Notes: generated from the sequence alone by a model not told the origin. A stretch of 7,263 bases of DNA from Spirochaetia bacterium (GCA_025997495.1 BNUR01000141.1:1-7263), one strand, 5' to 3'; counted from the first letter of the stretch, positions 1 through 5,684 are shown. Program-made: numbers and translations.

Positions 1-2
1 GG

Positions 3-3000
3 TTTACCCGCGGCGCGTTCCCCCTTGAAATCGACGGCGCCGAAGGTTCCTTTGGGGCGATACTCCTGGCGGCGCTGTTCCAGGGAACCAAAGGTCACCC
101 CAGGCCGGGCAATTTCCTGGCGGTGACCCCTACGGAGCGGGAGGCGGTGGATCTGGCTTCTGATCTGGAAACCCTGGGGCTGCCGGTGGCGCTGTTCCCC
201 TGGTGGGGCGCCATGCCTTATCGGGAAATGGCGCCCCTTTCGGCGGTGTTTGGTGACCGGAGCCGGATTTTGAGCGCACTGGCCTTGCCGGGGGGGGGCT
301 GCGGTATTGTGATTGCCCCTGAACGAGCCTTTCTTACCCCCCTGCCGCCCCCCGATTATATCCGGAGCCTCCTCATAACCCTCAAGCCGGGTGGAAAAAT
401 TGATACGGCGGCCCTGGCGAGTACCCTGGTAAGCTACGGGTATACCCGGGTGCCGCGGGTGCAGGTTCACGGGGAGTTTGCCCTGCGGGGGGAGGTGCTG
501 GATGTACTTATGGGGGGCGGGGAAGCGTACCGGGTTTTGTTTGATTTTGACGCGGTGGAGTCTATTAAGCGGTTTGATCCCATAGACCAAAGCAGCATAA
601 TCCGGGATCCGGCGGCCTTGCCGGCGGCGGAACTGGTGATCCGTCCCTTGAAAGAGGTGGTCTGGTCCGATGACCGGATCGACGCCCTGAGCCGGAACCT
701 TGCCTCCATGGAGGAATTTTCTGCCCAGGGCCGCAGCCAGGGCCGGGCTATCCTTGAGGAATTGATGTCCCGCCGGAGCGCCCCCGGGGAGGAACTGTTT
801 TTCCCCCTGGCCTTTGAGGCCCCTGCGGCGCTGACAGACTATCTGGGTGATACTACTGGGGACACGGTAGGTCCCATAGGTCCGGGAACGGTGTGCTATT
901 TTGAGCGGGAGCGGCTGGAGAACGCCCAGGAATCCCTGAACCGGGAGTACCAGAGCCTGTATACCAAGGCATTGCGGGAGCGGGATGTCCCGGCGCCGGA
1001 TAGGATACTGTTAAAGTTCAGGGACCTTGCGGACGCTGTCCCCCGGCAGGTTTCCTTCATGACCATTAAAGGGGAGGCAGAGAAGGCGTCGAACAGGATT
1101 ACTGTTGCCTGCGATCCCCCCCGGAGTTTTTTCGGCAATATCAATTACCTGAAGGAAGAGTTTGCCGTCCTGGCGAAACAGGGATGGGAACTGGTGGTGG
1201 CGGCGGAGTCGGATACCCAGGCGGCCCGGTTAGAAGAACTGTTTAAGGACGAGCTTGGGAGAAAAGAGGAAGAGCATTTAACCACAAAGGACACGTCGAA
1301 CCGAAGGTTCGCGGACACAAAGTCGAAGAAGGAAGAGAGGGAAGAGAAGAAGGAGAAGGAGAAGAAGGAGAGGAAGGAAGGGAGGGGAGGGGCAGAAGAA
1401 TTTTTAACCGCAAAGGCGAAGAAGGAAGAAGGGGAGGGGAGGGCGGGGGTGATGGTGGCGGCATTGCCCTTGAGTGCGGGGTTTGCTTTGCCGGATATCA
1501 AGCTGATGGTGGTTCAGGAGAATGAGATTTTTGGGAGGCGGAGACGGCCTCCGCGCTCTCTCAGGCAGACACGCAGCATTGCTATCGACTCCTTTGTGGA
1601 ACTCTGCCCCGGGGACTTCGTGGTGCACATTAACTACGGTATCGGGCTGTTTAAGGGGATTGAGCGGATCAAAGCCCTGGGGCATGAACGGGACTACATC
1701 AAGCTGGAATACCTGGGGGAAGAAATAGTATTTGTGCCGATAGAACAGGTCAACCTGGTTCAGCGGTATATCGGGAACGAGGGCGCGCCGCCGCGGCTGG
1801 ACAAGCTCGGCTCCAAAAGCTGGGAGAACCGGAAGGGCCGGGTCAAGCAGTCGGTGGAGGAGATCGCGGAAAAGCTCATCGAGCTGTATTCCAAGCGCCG
1901 TGCCTCCCGGGGGTTTGCCTTCCCGGCGGATACCGAATGGCAGACCATGTTCGAGGCCAGTTTTCCCTTTGACGAAACCGAGGATCAGCTTCGCTGTGTG
2001 GAGGAGATTAAGGAGGACATGGAAAAGCCAAACCCCATGGACCGGCTTATCTGCGGTGATGTGGGCTATGGCAAGACCGAAGTGGCGGTACGGGCCTGCT
2101 TTAAGGCCGTCATGGGGGGAAAGCAGGTGGCGTTTCTGGCCCCCACAACGATACTGGCGGAACAGCATTACGAAAATTTCCAGGAACGCTTCTCTCAGTT
2201 TCCGGTACGGCTGGCTATGCTCTCCCGGTTTGTGGACCGGAGCGAAACCCGGAAGGCATTGGAGGCGGTAAAAAAGGGCGAGGTTGATATTCTGGTGGGG
2301 ACCCACCGGATCATTCAGAAGGATGTGGCCTTTAAGGATCTGGGGCTCATGGTGATCGACGAGGAGCAGCGGTTCGGGGTGAAGGACAAGGAGCGGCTGA
2401 AGGAAATGAAGCATAACGTGGATTGCCTGACCCTGAGCGCCACTCCCATACCCCGAACCCTCCACATGAGTCTTCTCAAGATCCGTGACATGAGCCTCCT
2501 GGCAACCCCCCCCGATAACCGCCACCCCATAGAAACAGTGATTGGCGAGTTTAACGAGGAAAAGCTTGCGGAGGCCATACGCACTGAGGTGGAGCGGGGA
2601 GGGCAGGTGTTCTTTCTGCACAATAGGGTGGAGAGCCTTACCGACACACGGATACGGATAGAACACCTGGTGCCGGAAATGCTGGTGGAAACCGCCCACG
2701 GGCAGATGGACGCCCGGGATCTGGAGGATGTGATGCACCGGTTTATCCACGGGGGTTTCCACATCCTGGTATCCACCACCATCATCGAGAACGGCATCGA
2801 CATCCCCAACGTAAACACCATTATTATCGACCGGGCGGATATGTACGGGGTTAGCCAACTCTACCAGCTCCGAGGCAGGGTAGGGCGCTCCGACCGGGTG
2901 GCCTACGCCTACCTTTTCTACCCAAAGGATCGCGCCCTGACCGAGCTTGCCATGAAGCGGCTCCAGGTTATTTCGGACTTTACCGATCTGGGGTCGGGCT

Positions 3001-3599
3001 TCAAGATCGCTATGAAGGATATGGAGATCCGGGGGGCGGGGAACCTTCTGGGCCGTGAGCAATCCGGGGACATCTATTCTGTGGGCTTCGACCTCTACCT
3101 GCGTCTCCTGGACGAGGCGGTACACCGGCTGGAGAACTCCCAGTACGAGGCGGAAACAGAAACACTGTTGGAACTGGAATATACGGGGTTCATCTCCGAC
3201 TCTTATATAGACGGAGCACAGGAAAAAATGGAGGTCTACAAGAAGATCGCATCGGTAAAGACCAGGGAGGAATTGGAAAACCTGCTGGGGGAACTGACGG
3301 ATCGCTTTGGCCCGCCCCCGGATGAGGCGGCCTCTTTGCTGGCCCTGGCGGAGATCCGCATCATCTGCCGGGACATATCGGTCTTCGCGCTGAAAGAGAA
3401 GGGCGGTTCGGTCAGGGTTGAATTTGGTAAGGTTTCCAAGGTAAAAATAGACCGGCTCCTGCGGCTCATGCAGGAATCAAACGGCAGGGTAAAGCTGGAC
3501 CCAAAGGCGCCGAATGTGATGCTTTTGCAGACCGGGAGTATCGGTTTAAAAGAGAAAAGCGAGTTTATTAGGGAAAAGCTGGCGGCGCTGGCGGGGTGA
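3..3599 (+). CDS. mfd: Transcription-repair coupling factor Mfd (5'-partial)
   Basis: Mfd is a superfamily 2 DNA translocase. It removes RNA polymerase stalled at lesions and recruits UvrA for nucleotide excision repair. The frame is open from base 3 with no plausible start, and the first visible residues already match the UvrB-like N-terminal domain (GSFGAILLAAL, then VTPTEREAVDLASDL). The GTG at 123 is therefore an internal Val, and roughly 15-20 N-terminal residues are missing. Of 1198 visible residues: the UvrB-like region is about 1-390; the RNA polymerase-interaction domain about 531-590 (FVELCPGDFVVHINYGIGLFKG); Walker A GDVGYGKT 685-692; DEEQ box 786-789; SATPIPRT about 812-819; motif VI QLRGRVGRS 955-963; a TRCF C-terminal domain ends at the TGA. 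The protein is longer than E. coli Mfd (1148 aa), mainly because residues about 419-482 form a Lys/Glu-rich insert in domain 3. Identity is certain; the function of the insert is unknown. Confidence 0.97.
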   Translation, partial: FTRGAFPLEIDGAEGSFGAILLAALFQGTKGHPRPGNFLAVTPTEREAVDLASDLETLGLPVALFPWWGAMPYREMAPLSAVFGDRSRILSALALPGGGCGIVIAPERAFLTPLPPPDYIRSLLITLKPGGKIDTAALASTLVSYGYTRVPRVQVHGEFALRGEVLDVLMGGGEAYRVLFDFDAVESIKRFDPIDQSSIIRDPAALPAAELVIRPLKEVVWSDDRIDALSRNLASMEEFSAQGRSQGRAILEELMSRRSAPGEELFFPLAFEAPAALTDYLGDTTGDTVGPIGPGTVCYFERERLENAQESLNREYQSLYTKALRERDVPAPDRILLKFRDLADAVPRQVSFMTIKGEAEKASNRITVACDPPRSFFGNINYLKEEFAVLAKQGWELVVAAESDTQAARLEELFKDELGRKEEEHLTTKDTSNRRFADTKSKKEEREEKKEKEKKERKEGRGGAEEFLTAKAKKEEGEGRAGVMVAALPLSAGFALPDIKLMVVQENEIFGRRRRPPRSLRQTRSIAIDSFVELCPGDFVVHINYGIGLFKGIERIKALGHERDYIKLEYLGEEIVFVPIEQVNLVQRYIGNEGAPPRLDKLGSKSWENRKGRVKQSVEEIAEKLIELYSKRRASRGFAFPADTEWQTMFEASFPFDETEDQLRCVEEIKEDMEKPNPMDRLICGDVGYGKTEVAVRACFKAVMGGKQVAFLAPTTILAEQHYENFQERFSQFPVRLAMLSRFVDRSETRKALEAVKKGEVDILVGTHRIIQKDVAFKDLGLMVIDEEQRFGVKDKERLKEMKHNVDCLTLSATPIPRTLHMSLLKIRDMSLLATPPDNRHPIETVIGEFNEEKLAEAIRTEVERGGQVFFLHNRVESLTDTRIRIEHLVPEMLVETAHGQMDARDLEDVMHRFIHGGFHILVSTTIIENGIDIPNVNTIIIDRADMYGVSQLYQLRGRVGRSDRVAYAYLFYPKDRALTELAMKRLQVISDFTDLGSGFKIAMKDMEIRGAGNLLGREQSGDIYSVGFDLYLRLLDEAVHRLENSQYEAETETLLELEYTGFISDSYIDGAQEKMEVYKKIASVKTREELENLLGELTDRFGPPPDEAASLLALAEIRIICRDISVFALKEKGGSVRVEFGKVSKVKIDRLLRLMQESNGRVKLDPKAPNVMLLQTGSIGLKEKSEFIREKLAALAG
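1278..1335 (+). repeat. Dispersed TTAACCAC-type repeat, coding copy 1 inside mfd
   Basis: The unit begins TTAACCACAAAGGACACG, contains a 6-bp hairpin (CGAACC 1297-1302, loop GAA, GGTTCG 1306-1311) and continues CGGACACAAAG into a purine-rich tail. Bases 1291-1302 are identical to the reverse complement of 3829-3840, and 1280-1291 are identical to the reverse complement of 3946-3957. The same family is therefore present inside mfd and in the spacer behind it. Here it is read in frame as HLTTKDTSNRRFADTKSKK. Confidence 0.75.
1325..1392 (+). other. 68-nt uninterrupted purine tract
   Basis: Every base from 1325 to 1392 on the + strand is A or G. The tract encodes the most charged part of the Mfd insert, with Lys, Glu and Arg codons built from AAG, GAG, GAA and AGG. 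Long homopurine-homopyrimidine tracts can in principle adopt triplex structures, and GA-rich repeats are prone to slippage. Any structural effect here is inferred. Confidence 0.85.
1404..1430 (+). repeat. Dispersed TTAACC-type repeat, degenerate coding copy 2 inside mfd
   Basis: The sequence TTAACCGCAAAGGCGAAG followed by AAGGAAGAA resembles the start and tail of copy 1 with the central hairpin missing. It is translated as part of FLTAKAKKEE, which parallels HLTTKD in copy 1. It is shorter and more diverged than copy 1, so membership of the same family is likely but not certain. Confidence 0.55.
1431..1449 (+). other. Candidate G-quadruplex motif in the mfd coding strand
   Basis: Four guanine runs of lengths 4, 4, 3 and 5 (1431-1434, 1436-1439, 1441-1443, 1445-1449) are each separated by a single base. 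This fits the standard G3+N1-7 four-run definition, with 1-nt loops, a class regarded as very stable in vitro. It lies on the non-template strand of mfd, at the end of the Lys/Glu insert. Whether it folds in the cell is unknown. Confidence 0.6.
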
Positions 3600-3621
3600 T
3601 TGGGATGGTTCCAGGGAAGAG

Positions 3622-3678
3622 TTAACCACGAACCCCACGAACCCCACGAACCCCACGAACAAGACGAAGGGATGAAGA
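3622..3678 (+). repeat. AACCACGAA-type repeat with 9-nt tandem array
   Basis: The sequence starts TTAACCACGAA like the other family members. It then carries three consecutive copies of the 9-mer CCCCACGAA at 3633-3641, 3642-3650 and 3651-3659, followed by CAAGACGAAGG and a purine-rich tail. The perfect 9-nt period indicates recent slippage expansion. Confidence 0.8.
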
Positions 3679-3683
3679 AATAC

Positions 3684-3700
3684 AACACAGAGGCACGGAG
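3684..3700 (+). repeat. CACAGAGGCACGGAG-type repeat fragment
   Basis: AACACAGAGGCACGGAG resembles a second short dispersed repeat that I recall seeing beside AACCACGAA repeats in various bacterial genomes. Only one copy is visible here, so it cannot be shown to be repetitive from this window. Confidence 0.3.
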
Positions 3701-3727
3701 TTTTTGAGTGAACCCCCTTTTTGCAAG

Positions 3728-3876
3728 TGAGCCAGTTCCAAAATAAGAAATTAACCACGAATGACACGAATCCGCACGAATAAGTTTGTATTATTCGTGT
3801 TCGCGAACCAATCAGACCTACGGTCTGCGGTTCGACGTGTCATTCGTGGTCGGTCTTGTATTTTGGAACTGGTTCA
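3728..3876. repeat. 149-bp near-palindrome with two internal hairpins
   Basis: Bases 3728-3745 pair with 3859-3876 (17 of 18, the exception being a G-T pair). After an 8-by-8 internal loop, 3754-3768 pair perfectly with 3836-3850 (15 of 15). The register is constant, with no insertions or deletions. The centre holds two smaller hairpins: CACGAATAA 3775-3783 with TTATTCGTG 3791-3799 (loop of 7), and a nested one at 3804-3834 (CGAACC with GGTTCG, enclosing CAGACC with GGTCTG). The inner arms are inverted copies of the AACCACGAATGACACG repeat. It could be a palindromic mobile repeat, a cruciform or a structured RNA. There is no trailing T-run typical of a terminator. Confidence 0.8.
3791..3850 (-). 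repeat. Dispersed repeat, inverted intergenic copy with nested hairpin
   Basis: Read on the minus strand this is ACCACGAATGACACG, then TCGAACC, a 19-nt segment, GGTTCGCG and AACACGAATAA. It matches mfd copy 1 across ACACGTCGAACC (12 of 12) and GGTTCGCG (8 of 8). Where mfd has a GAA loop, this copy carries an extra hairpin (CAGACC, loop GTA, GGTCTG on the minus strand). Confidence 0.75.
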
Positions 3877-3886
3877 AGTATTAAAA

Positions 3887-3907
3887 GTTCGTGTCGTTCG
3901 TGGTTTA
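3887..3907 (-). repeat. Dispersed repeat, short inverted copy
   Basis: On the minus strand this reads TAAACCACGAACGACACGAAC, the same start as the other copies but without a central hairpin. It lies between the near-palindrome and the next inverted copy, in the same orientation as both inverted copies. Confidence 0.6.
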
Positions 3908-3922
3908 TCTTTTTCTCTTTTT

Positions 3923-3957
3923 CCTTCGTGTCCGAGGACCTTCGGTCCTTTGTGGTT
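3923..3957 (-). repeat. Dispersed repeat, inverted copy with AGGACC hairpin
   Basis: On the minus strand this reads AACCACAAAGGACC, GAA, GGTCCT, then CGGACACGAAGG. The first 12 bases are identical to 1280-1291 in mfd. The hairpin stem (AGGACC 3935-3940 with GGTCCT 3944-3949 on the plus strand) differs from the CGAACC stem in mfd, yet it keeps full pairing and the same GAA loop. Confidence 0.75.
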
Positions 3958-3989
3958 GATCCTCTTCCATTTTTACAGTAAAAATAGGC

Positions 3990-4607
3990 ATGAGTATAAA
4001 AGGTGTGGCATTTGATTTTGGGAAGGTAATTTGTTTTCCCCCGGAGGATGATGGGTCGCTGGAGGAGCTGGCGGGCATGGCGGGGATGGATCGTAAAGCC
4101 TTTGAGGCATTGCTCTGGCCTGCCCGCAATGAATATGACCGGGGGACGATCTCCGGGGTGGAGTATTACCGGAATTTTTTGGCAAAGGCGGGGGTTTTTC
4201 CGGATGAGGAAACCCTGAAAAAGATGGTGGTCATTGATTCGGCAAGCTGGACCAGGATAAATCCCGGAACGGTACGGCTTATGGAGGATGTTAAAAAGGC
4301 GGGGCTGAAACTGGGGATACTCTCCAATATGCCCCACGAATTTCTGGCCATGGCCCGGAAGCAATTCCCCGTGTTCAGCCTGCCCCACGCAGGTGTCTTC
4401 TCCTGCGAAAGCGCATCAATTAAACCGGAGGAAAAGATATACCGGGATTGCTGCGCCGCCCTGCGCCTGGAGCCGGATGAGCTTGTTTTTTTCGACGATA
4501 TGCCGGTTAATATTGAGGCGGCCTGTTCCCTGGGAATGCATGGCTTTGTGTGGCGGGATCCCGATGCGGCCCGGGAAACCTTACGAATGCTGTCCATACC
4601 GGTTTAA
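3990..4607 (+). CDS. HAD-superfamily hydrolase, subfamily IA (YihX-like phosphatase)
   Basis: This 205-aa protein is a probable cytosolic sugar-phosphate or other small phosphate-ester phosphatase of the haloacid dehalogenase fold. Motif I is VAFDFGKV with nucleophile Asp9. Motif II is LGILSNM with Ser112. Motif III has Lys145 in SIKPEEKIY, and motif IV is VFFDDMPVNIEAA with Asp169 and Asp170. Residues about 20-85 form the helical cap. The second motif I Asp (position D+2) is Gly11, as in E. coli YihX (DLGNV), a glucose-1-phosphate phosphatase of similar length and layout. The start at 3990 puts motif I at the usual place, but the ribosome-binding site is weak (only AGG directly before the ATG). 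The gene lies 14 bp before the plsC-like gene, and its TAA overlaps that gene's Shine-Dalgarno, so the two are probably co-transcribed. The true substrate cannot be read from the sequence. Confidence 0.88.
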   Translation: MSIKGVAFDFGKVICFPPEDDGSLEELAGMAGMDRKAFEALLWPARNEYDRGTISGVEYYRNFLAKAGVFPDEETLKKMVVIDSASWTRINPGTVRLMEDVKKAGLKLGILSNMPHEFLAMARKQFPVFSLPHAGVFSCESASIKPEEKIYRDCCAALRLEPDELVFFDDMPVNIEAACSLGMHGFVWRDPDAARETLRMLSIPV

Positions 4608-4612
4608 GGAGG
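4606..4612 (+). promoter_or_regulatory. Shine-Dalgarno deciding the plsC-like start
   Basis: AAGGAGG overlaps the TAA of the HAD gene and lies 9 nt before the ATG at 4622. It favours that start over an in-frame ATG at 4550, which would lie deep inside the HAD gene. A two-codon frame ATGAACTAA at 4614-4622 overlaps the chosen ATG by one base. Confidence 0.8.
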
Positions 4613-4621
4613 AATGAACTA

Positions 4622-5359
4622 ATGGCACGAACAATCTTCAGTTTTTTTATGGGCAGCCTGGGCGCAGTAATTATCACCCCCCCGGCGGTTTTATTTTTTT
4701 TACTGAGCTTCTTCGGGTTGAAACGGCCCATGGCATATCTGACCTACAAGCTGGGCCAGGGGTGGGGGCTGCTGGTCATCGCCGTCACGGGCTGTACCTG
4801 TACGGTTTCAGGCAAGGAGTACATCCCCCGGAAGGGAAGCTTCTGTTTGGTGGCAAATCACAACAGTATTTTAGATATCGCCCTGCTCCTGGCCATTGTG
4901 GGCCGGCCCTTTGGGTTCATCGCCAAAAAAGAATTGGCCGCAGTTCCGGTGTTCAATTTCTGGATACTCTTTTTAGGGGGCCTTTTTATCGACCGGAACA
5001 ACATCCGGAAGGCGATAGGCACCATTAATGAAGGGATACGGCGGATCAAATCCGGGGGCGCCATGGTCGTCTTCCCCGAGGGTACCCGGAGCAAAGGCCG
5101 CGGTATGCTCCCCTTTAAGCCGGGCTCCCTGAAACTGGCCACCAAATCAGGCACCCCTATCGTTCCTGTGGCTATCTCAGGCACCTACGAAGTCTTTGAA
5201 AAAACCGGCCGTGTTCATGCTGTGCCGGTTTCAGTATACTTCGCCCCCCCCATTGCTACAAATGATATCCCCGCGGAAGAACGGGGAGATCTCCCGGCTC
5301 AGGTTCAGGCAATAGTAGAAGGGTTGTTAAAAAAAGCTGAGGGAGCCGCTTCCGTATAG
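4622..5359 (+). CDS. plsC: 1-acyl-sn-glycerol-3-phosphate acyltransferase (PlsC family)
   Basis: The 245-aa product should transfer an acyl chain to lysophosphatidic acid, giving phosphatidic acid for membrane phospholipid synthesis at the inner face of the cytoplasmic membrane. The four family motifs are present in order: NHNSILD (catalytic His80 and Asp85, HX4D); GGLFIDR 119-125; FPEGTRS 151-157; and VPVAI 181-185. The N-terminus has hydrophobic stretches at about 5-31 and 48-58, fitting membrane association. The start at 4622 has an ideal Shine-Dalgarno and gives a normal family length. It follows the HAD gene by 14 bp and is probably translationally coupled to it. The phosphatase could act on a lipid precursor, but that link is only contextual. 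Related acyltransferases, such as those acting on other lysolipids, share these motifs, so the exact acceptor is not certain. Confidence 0.92.
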   Translation: MARTIFSFFMGSLGAVIITPPAVLFFLLSFFGLKRPMAYLTYKLGQGWGLLVIAVTGCTCTVSGKEYIPRKGSFCLVANHNSILDIALLLAIVGRPFGFIAKKELAAVPVFNFWILFLGGLFIDRNNIRKAIGTINEGIRRIKSGGAMVVFPEGTRSKGRGMLPFKPGSLKLATKSGTPIVPVAISGTYEVFEKTGRVHAVPVSVYFAPPIATNDIPAEERGDLPAQVQAIVEGLLKKAEGAASV

Positions 5360-5519
5360 GCGGAGCCATTGGATACATTCCCTGACCCACCCCGTTATGT
5401 GTTCATCCGGAAGCCGCCCCTTCTCCCGTTCCGCAACCTCTTCGGTGGCCAGGGACAGGCCGTGCACCCCGCGGTTCCGGGACGCGTTCGCGAATACCGG
5501 CTTAATCCTTAATGCCCGT

Positions 5520-5657
5520 ATGGTAGGCGGCGGTGAAGAGGTACTGCAGATCCTTTCGGAACTGGGAAACCCTGGGATGAAACTGATTTTGGTTTCCTAT
5601 TGCGCAGATACGGAAGAGCAAAAACGCCTTTACGAAGGGGGCAAGTCCCTTATATAA
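5520..5657 (+). pseudogene. Coding-like remnant, unidentified
   Basis: From the ATG at 5520 the frame encodes about 45 residues (MVGGGEEVLQILSELG ... LILVSYCADTEEQKRLYEGG) ending at a TAA. The same frame is open back to an ATG at 5397, but the residues between are rich in Ser, Arg and Pro and do not look like real protein. Neither ATG has a Shine-Dalgarno. The segment resembles the C-terminal end of a larger protein whose front has been lost or frameshifted. I do not recognise the family. Its end overlaps the proposed -35 and -10 of uxaC. It could instead be a short real gene or a chance frame. Confidence 0.35.
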
Positions 5658-5658
5658 T
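5629..5658 (+). promoter_or_regulatory. Candidate sigma70 promoter for uxaC
   Basis: A perfect -10 TATAAT at 5653-5658 is preceded, after 18 bp, by TTTACG at 5629-5634, which matches 4 of 6 bases of the -35 consensus. Transcription would start near 5665, giving a short leader of about 25 nt. This would let uxaC be expressed independently of the HAD-plsC operon. No operator palindrome for a hexuronate repressor was noticed around it. Confidence 0.5.
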
Positions 5659-5678
5659 AGAGGGCAATACATGAATAG

Positions 5679-5684
5679 AGGAGG
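5679..5684 (+). promoter_or_regulatory. Shine-Dalgarno of uxaC
   Basis: A perfect AGGAGG lies 5 nt before the ATG at 5690, fixing the start of uxaC and suggesting efficient translation. Confidence 0.85.

Larger units (their letters stand above)
1257..1448 (+). other. Low-complexity Lys/Glu-rich insert within Mfd domain 3
   Basis: This segment encodes about 64 residues, of which 14 are Lys, 16 Glu and 7 Arg. It lies between the helix ending EELFKDEL and the strand VMVAALPL. In E. coli Mfd, as I recall it, about 20 residues bridge the same two elements, so the net gain is about 40-45 residues. The flanking core aligns normally on both sides, so the insert is in frame and probably forms a solvent-exposed charged linker or helix. 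At DNA level it consists of two copies of the repeat also found downstream of mfd, joined by a pure purine tract and ending in a G-rich motif. The boundaries are estimates from recalled family sequence. Confidence 0.8.
3600..3989. other. Gene-free, repeat-rich spacer between mfd and the HAD gene
   Basis: This 390-bp stretch has no convincing gene. It holds direct copies of the AACCACGAA-type repeat near 3622 and 3751 and inverted copies near 3791-3850, 3887-3907 and 3923-3957. It also holds a 9-nt tandem array and a 149-bp near-palindrome. Short open frames crossing it on both strands (for example 3761-4015 plus) translate repeat sequence and have no ribosome-binding site. I see no clear rho-independent terminator for mfd and no good promoter for the HAD gene, so transcription across the spacer cannot be excluded. 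Confidence 0.8.

Noticed and set aside
123..125. GTG as the start of mfd
   Set aside because: The frame is open to base 3, and the upstream residues match the conserved Mfd N-terminus, so this codon is an internal Val.
1404..3125. 573-aa minus-strand open frame
   Set aside because: It lies antisense to the most conserved part of mfd and is His/Val/Pro-rich, typical of a mirror frame in GC-biased DNA; no ribosome-binding site was noticed.
3236..3767. Minus-strand frames with VGFVGFV and GSWGSWGSW peptides
   Set aside because: The peptide periodicity is simply the 9-nt tandem DNA repeat read in two frames; the rest is antisense to mfd.
3804..3834. Rho-independent terminator for mfd
   Set aside because: The hairpin is good but is not followed by a T-run, and it lies more than 200 bp after the stop as part of the repeat family.
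3622..3957. CRISPR array
   Set aside because: The repeats vary in length and orientation, the spacers are not uniform, and no cas genes are near; this is a dispersed repeat cluster.
3956..3985. Promoter for the HAD gene (TTGATC with TAAAAA)
   Set aside because: The proposed -10 sits directly before the ATG, leaving essentially no leader, and TTGATC is part of the repeat flank; the support is too weak.
3761..4015. 84-aa plus-strand open frame upstream of the HAD gene
   Set aside because: It translates repeat sequence, has no ribosome-binding site, and overlaps the HAD start in another frame.
4550..4621. 24-codon upstream extension of the plsC-like gene
   Set aside because: It overlaps the HAD gene out of frame and lacks a ribosome-binding site, while the ATG at 4622 has an ideal one.
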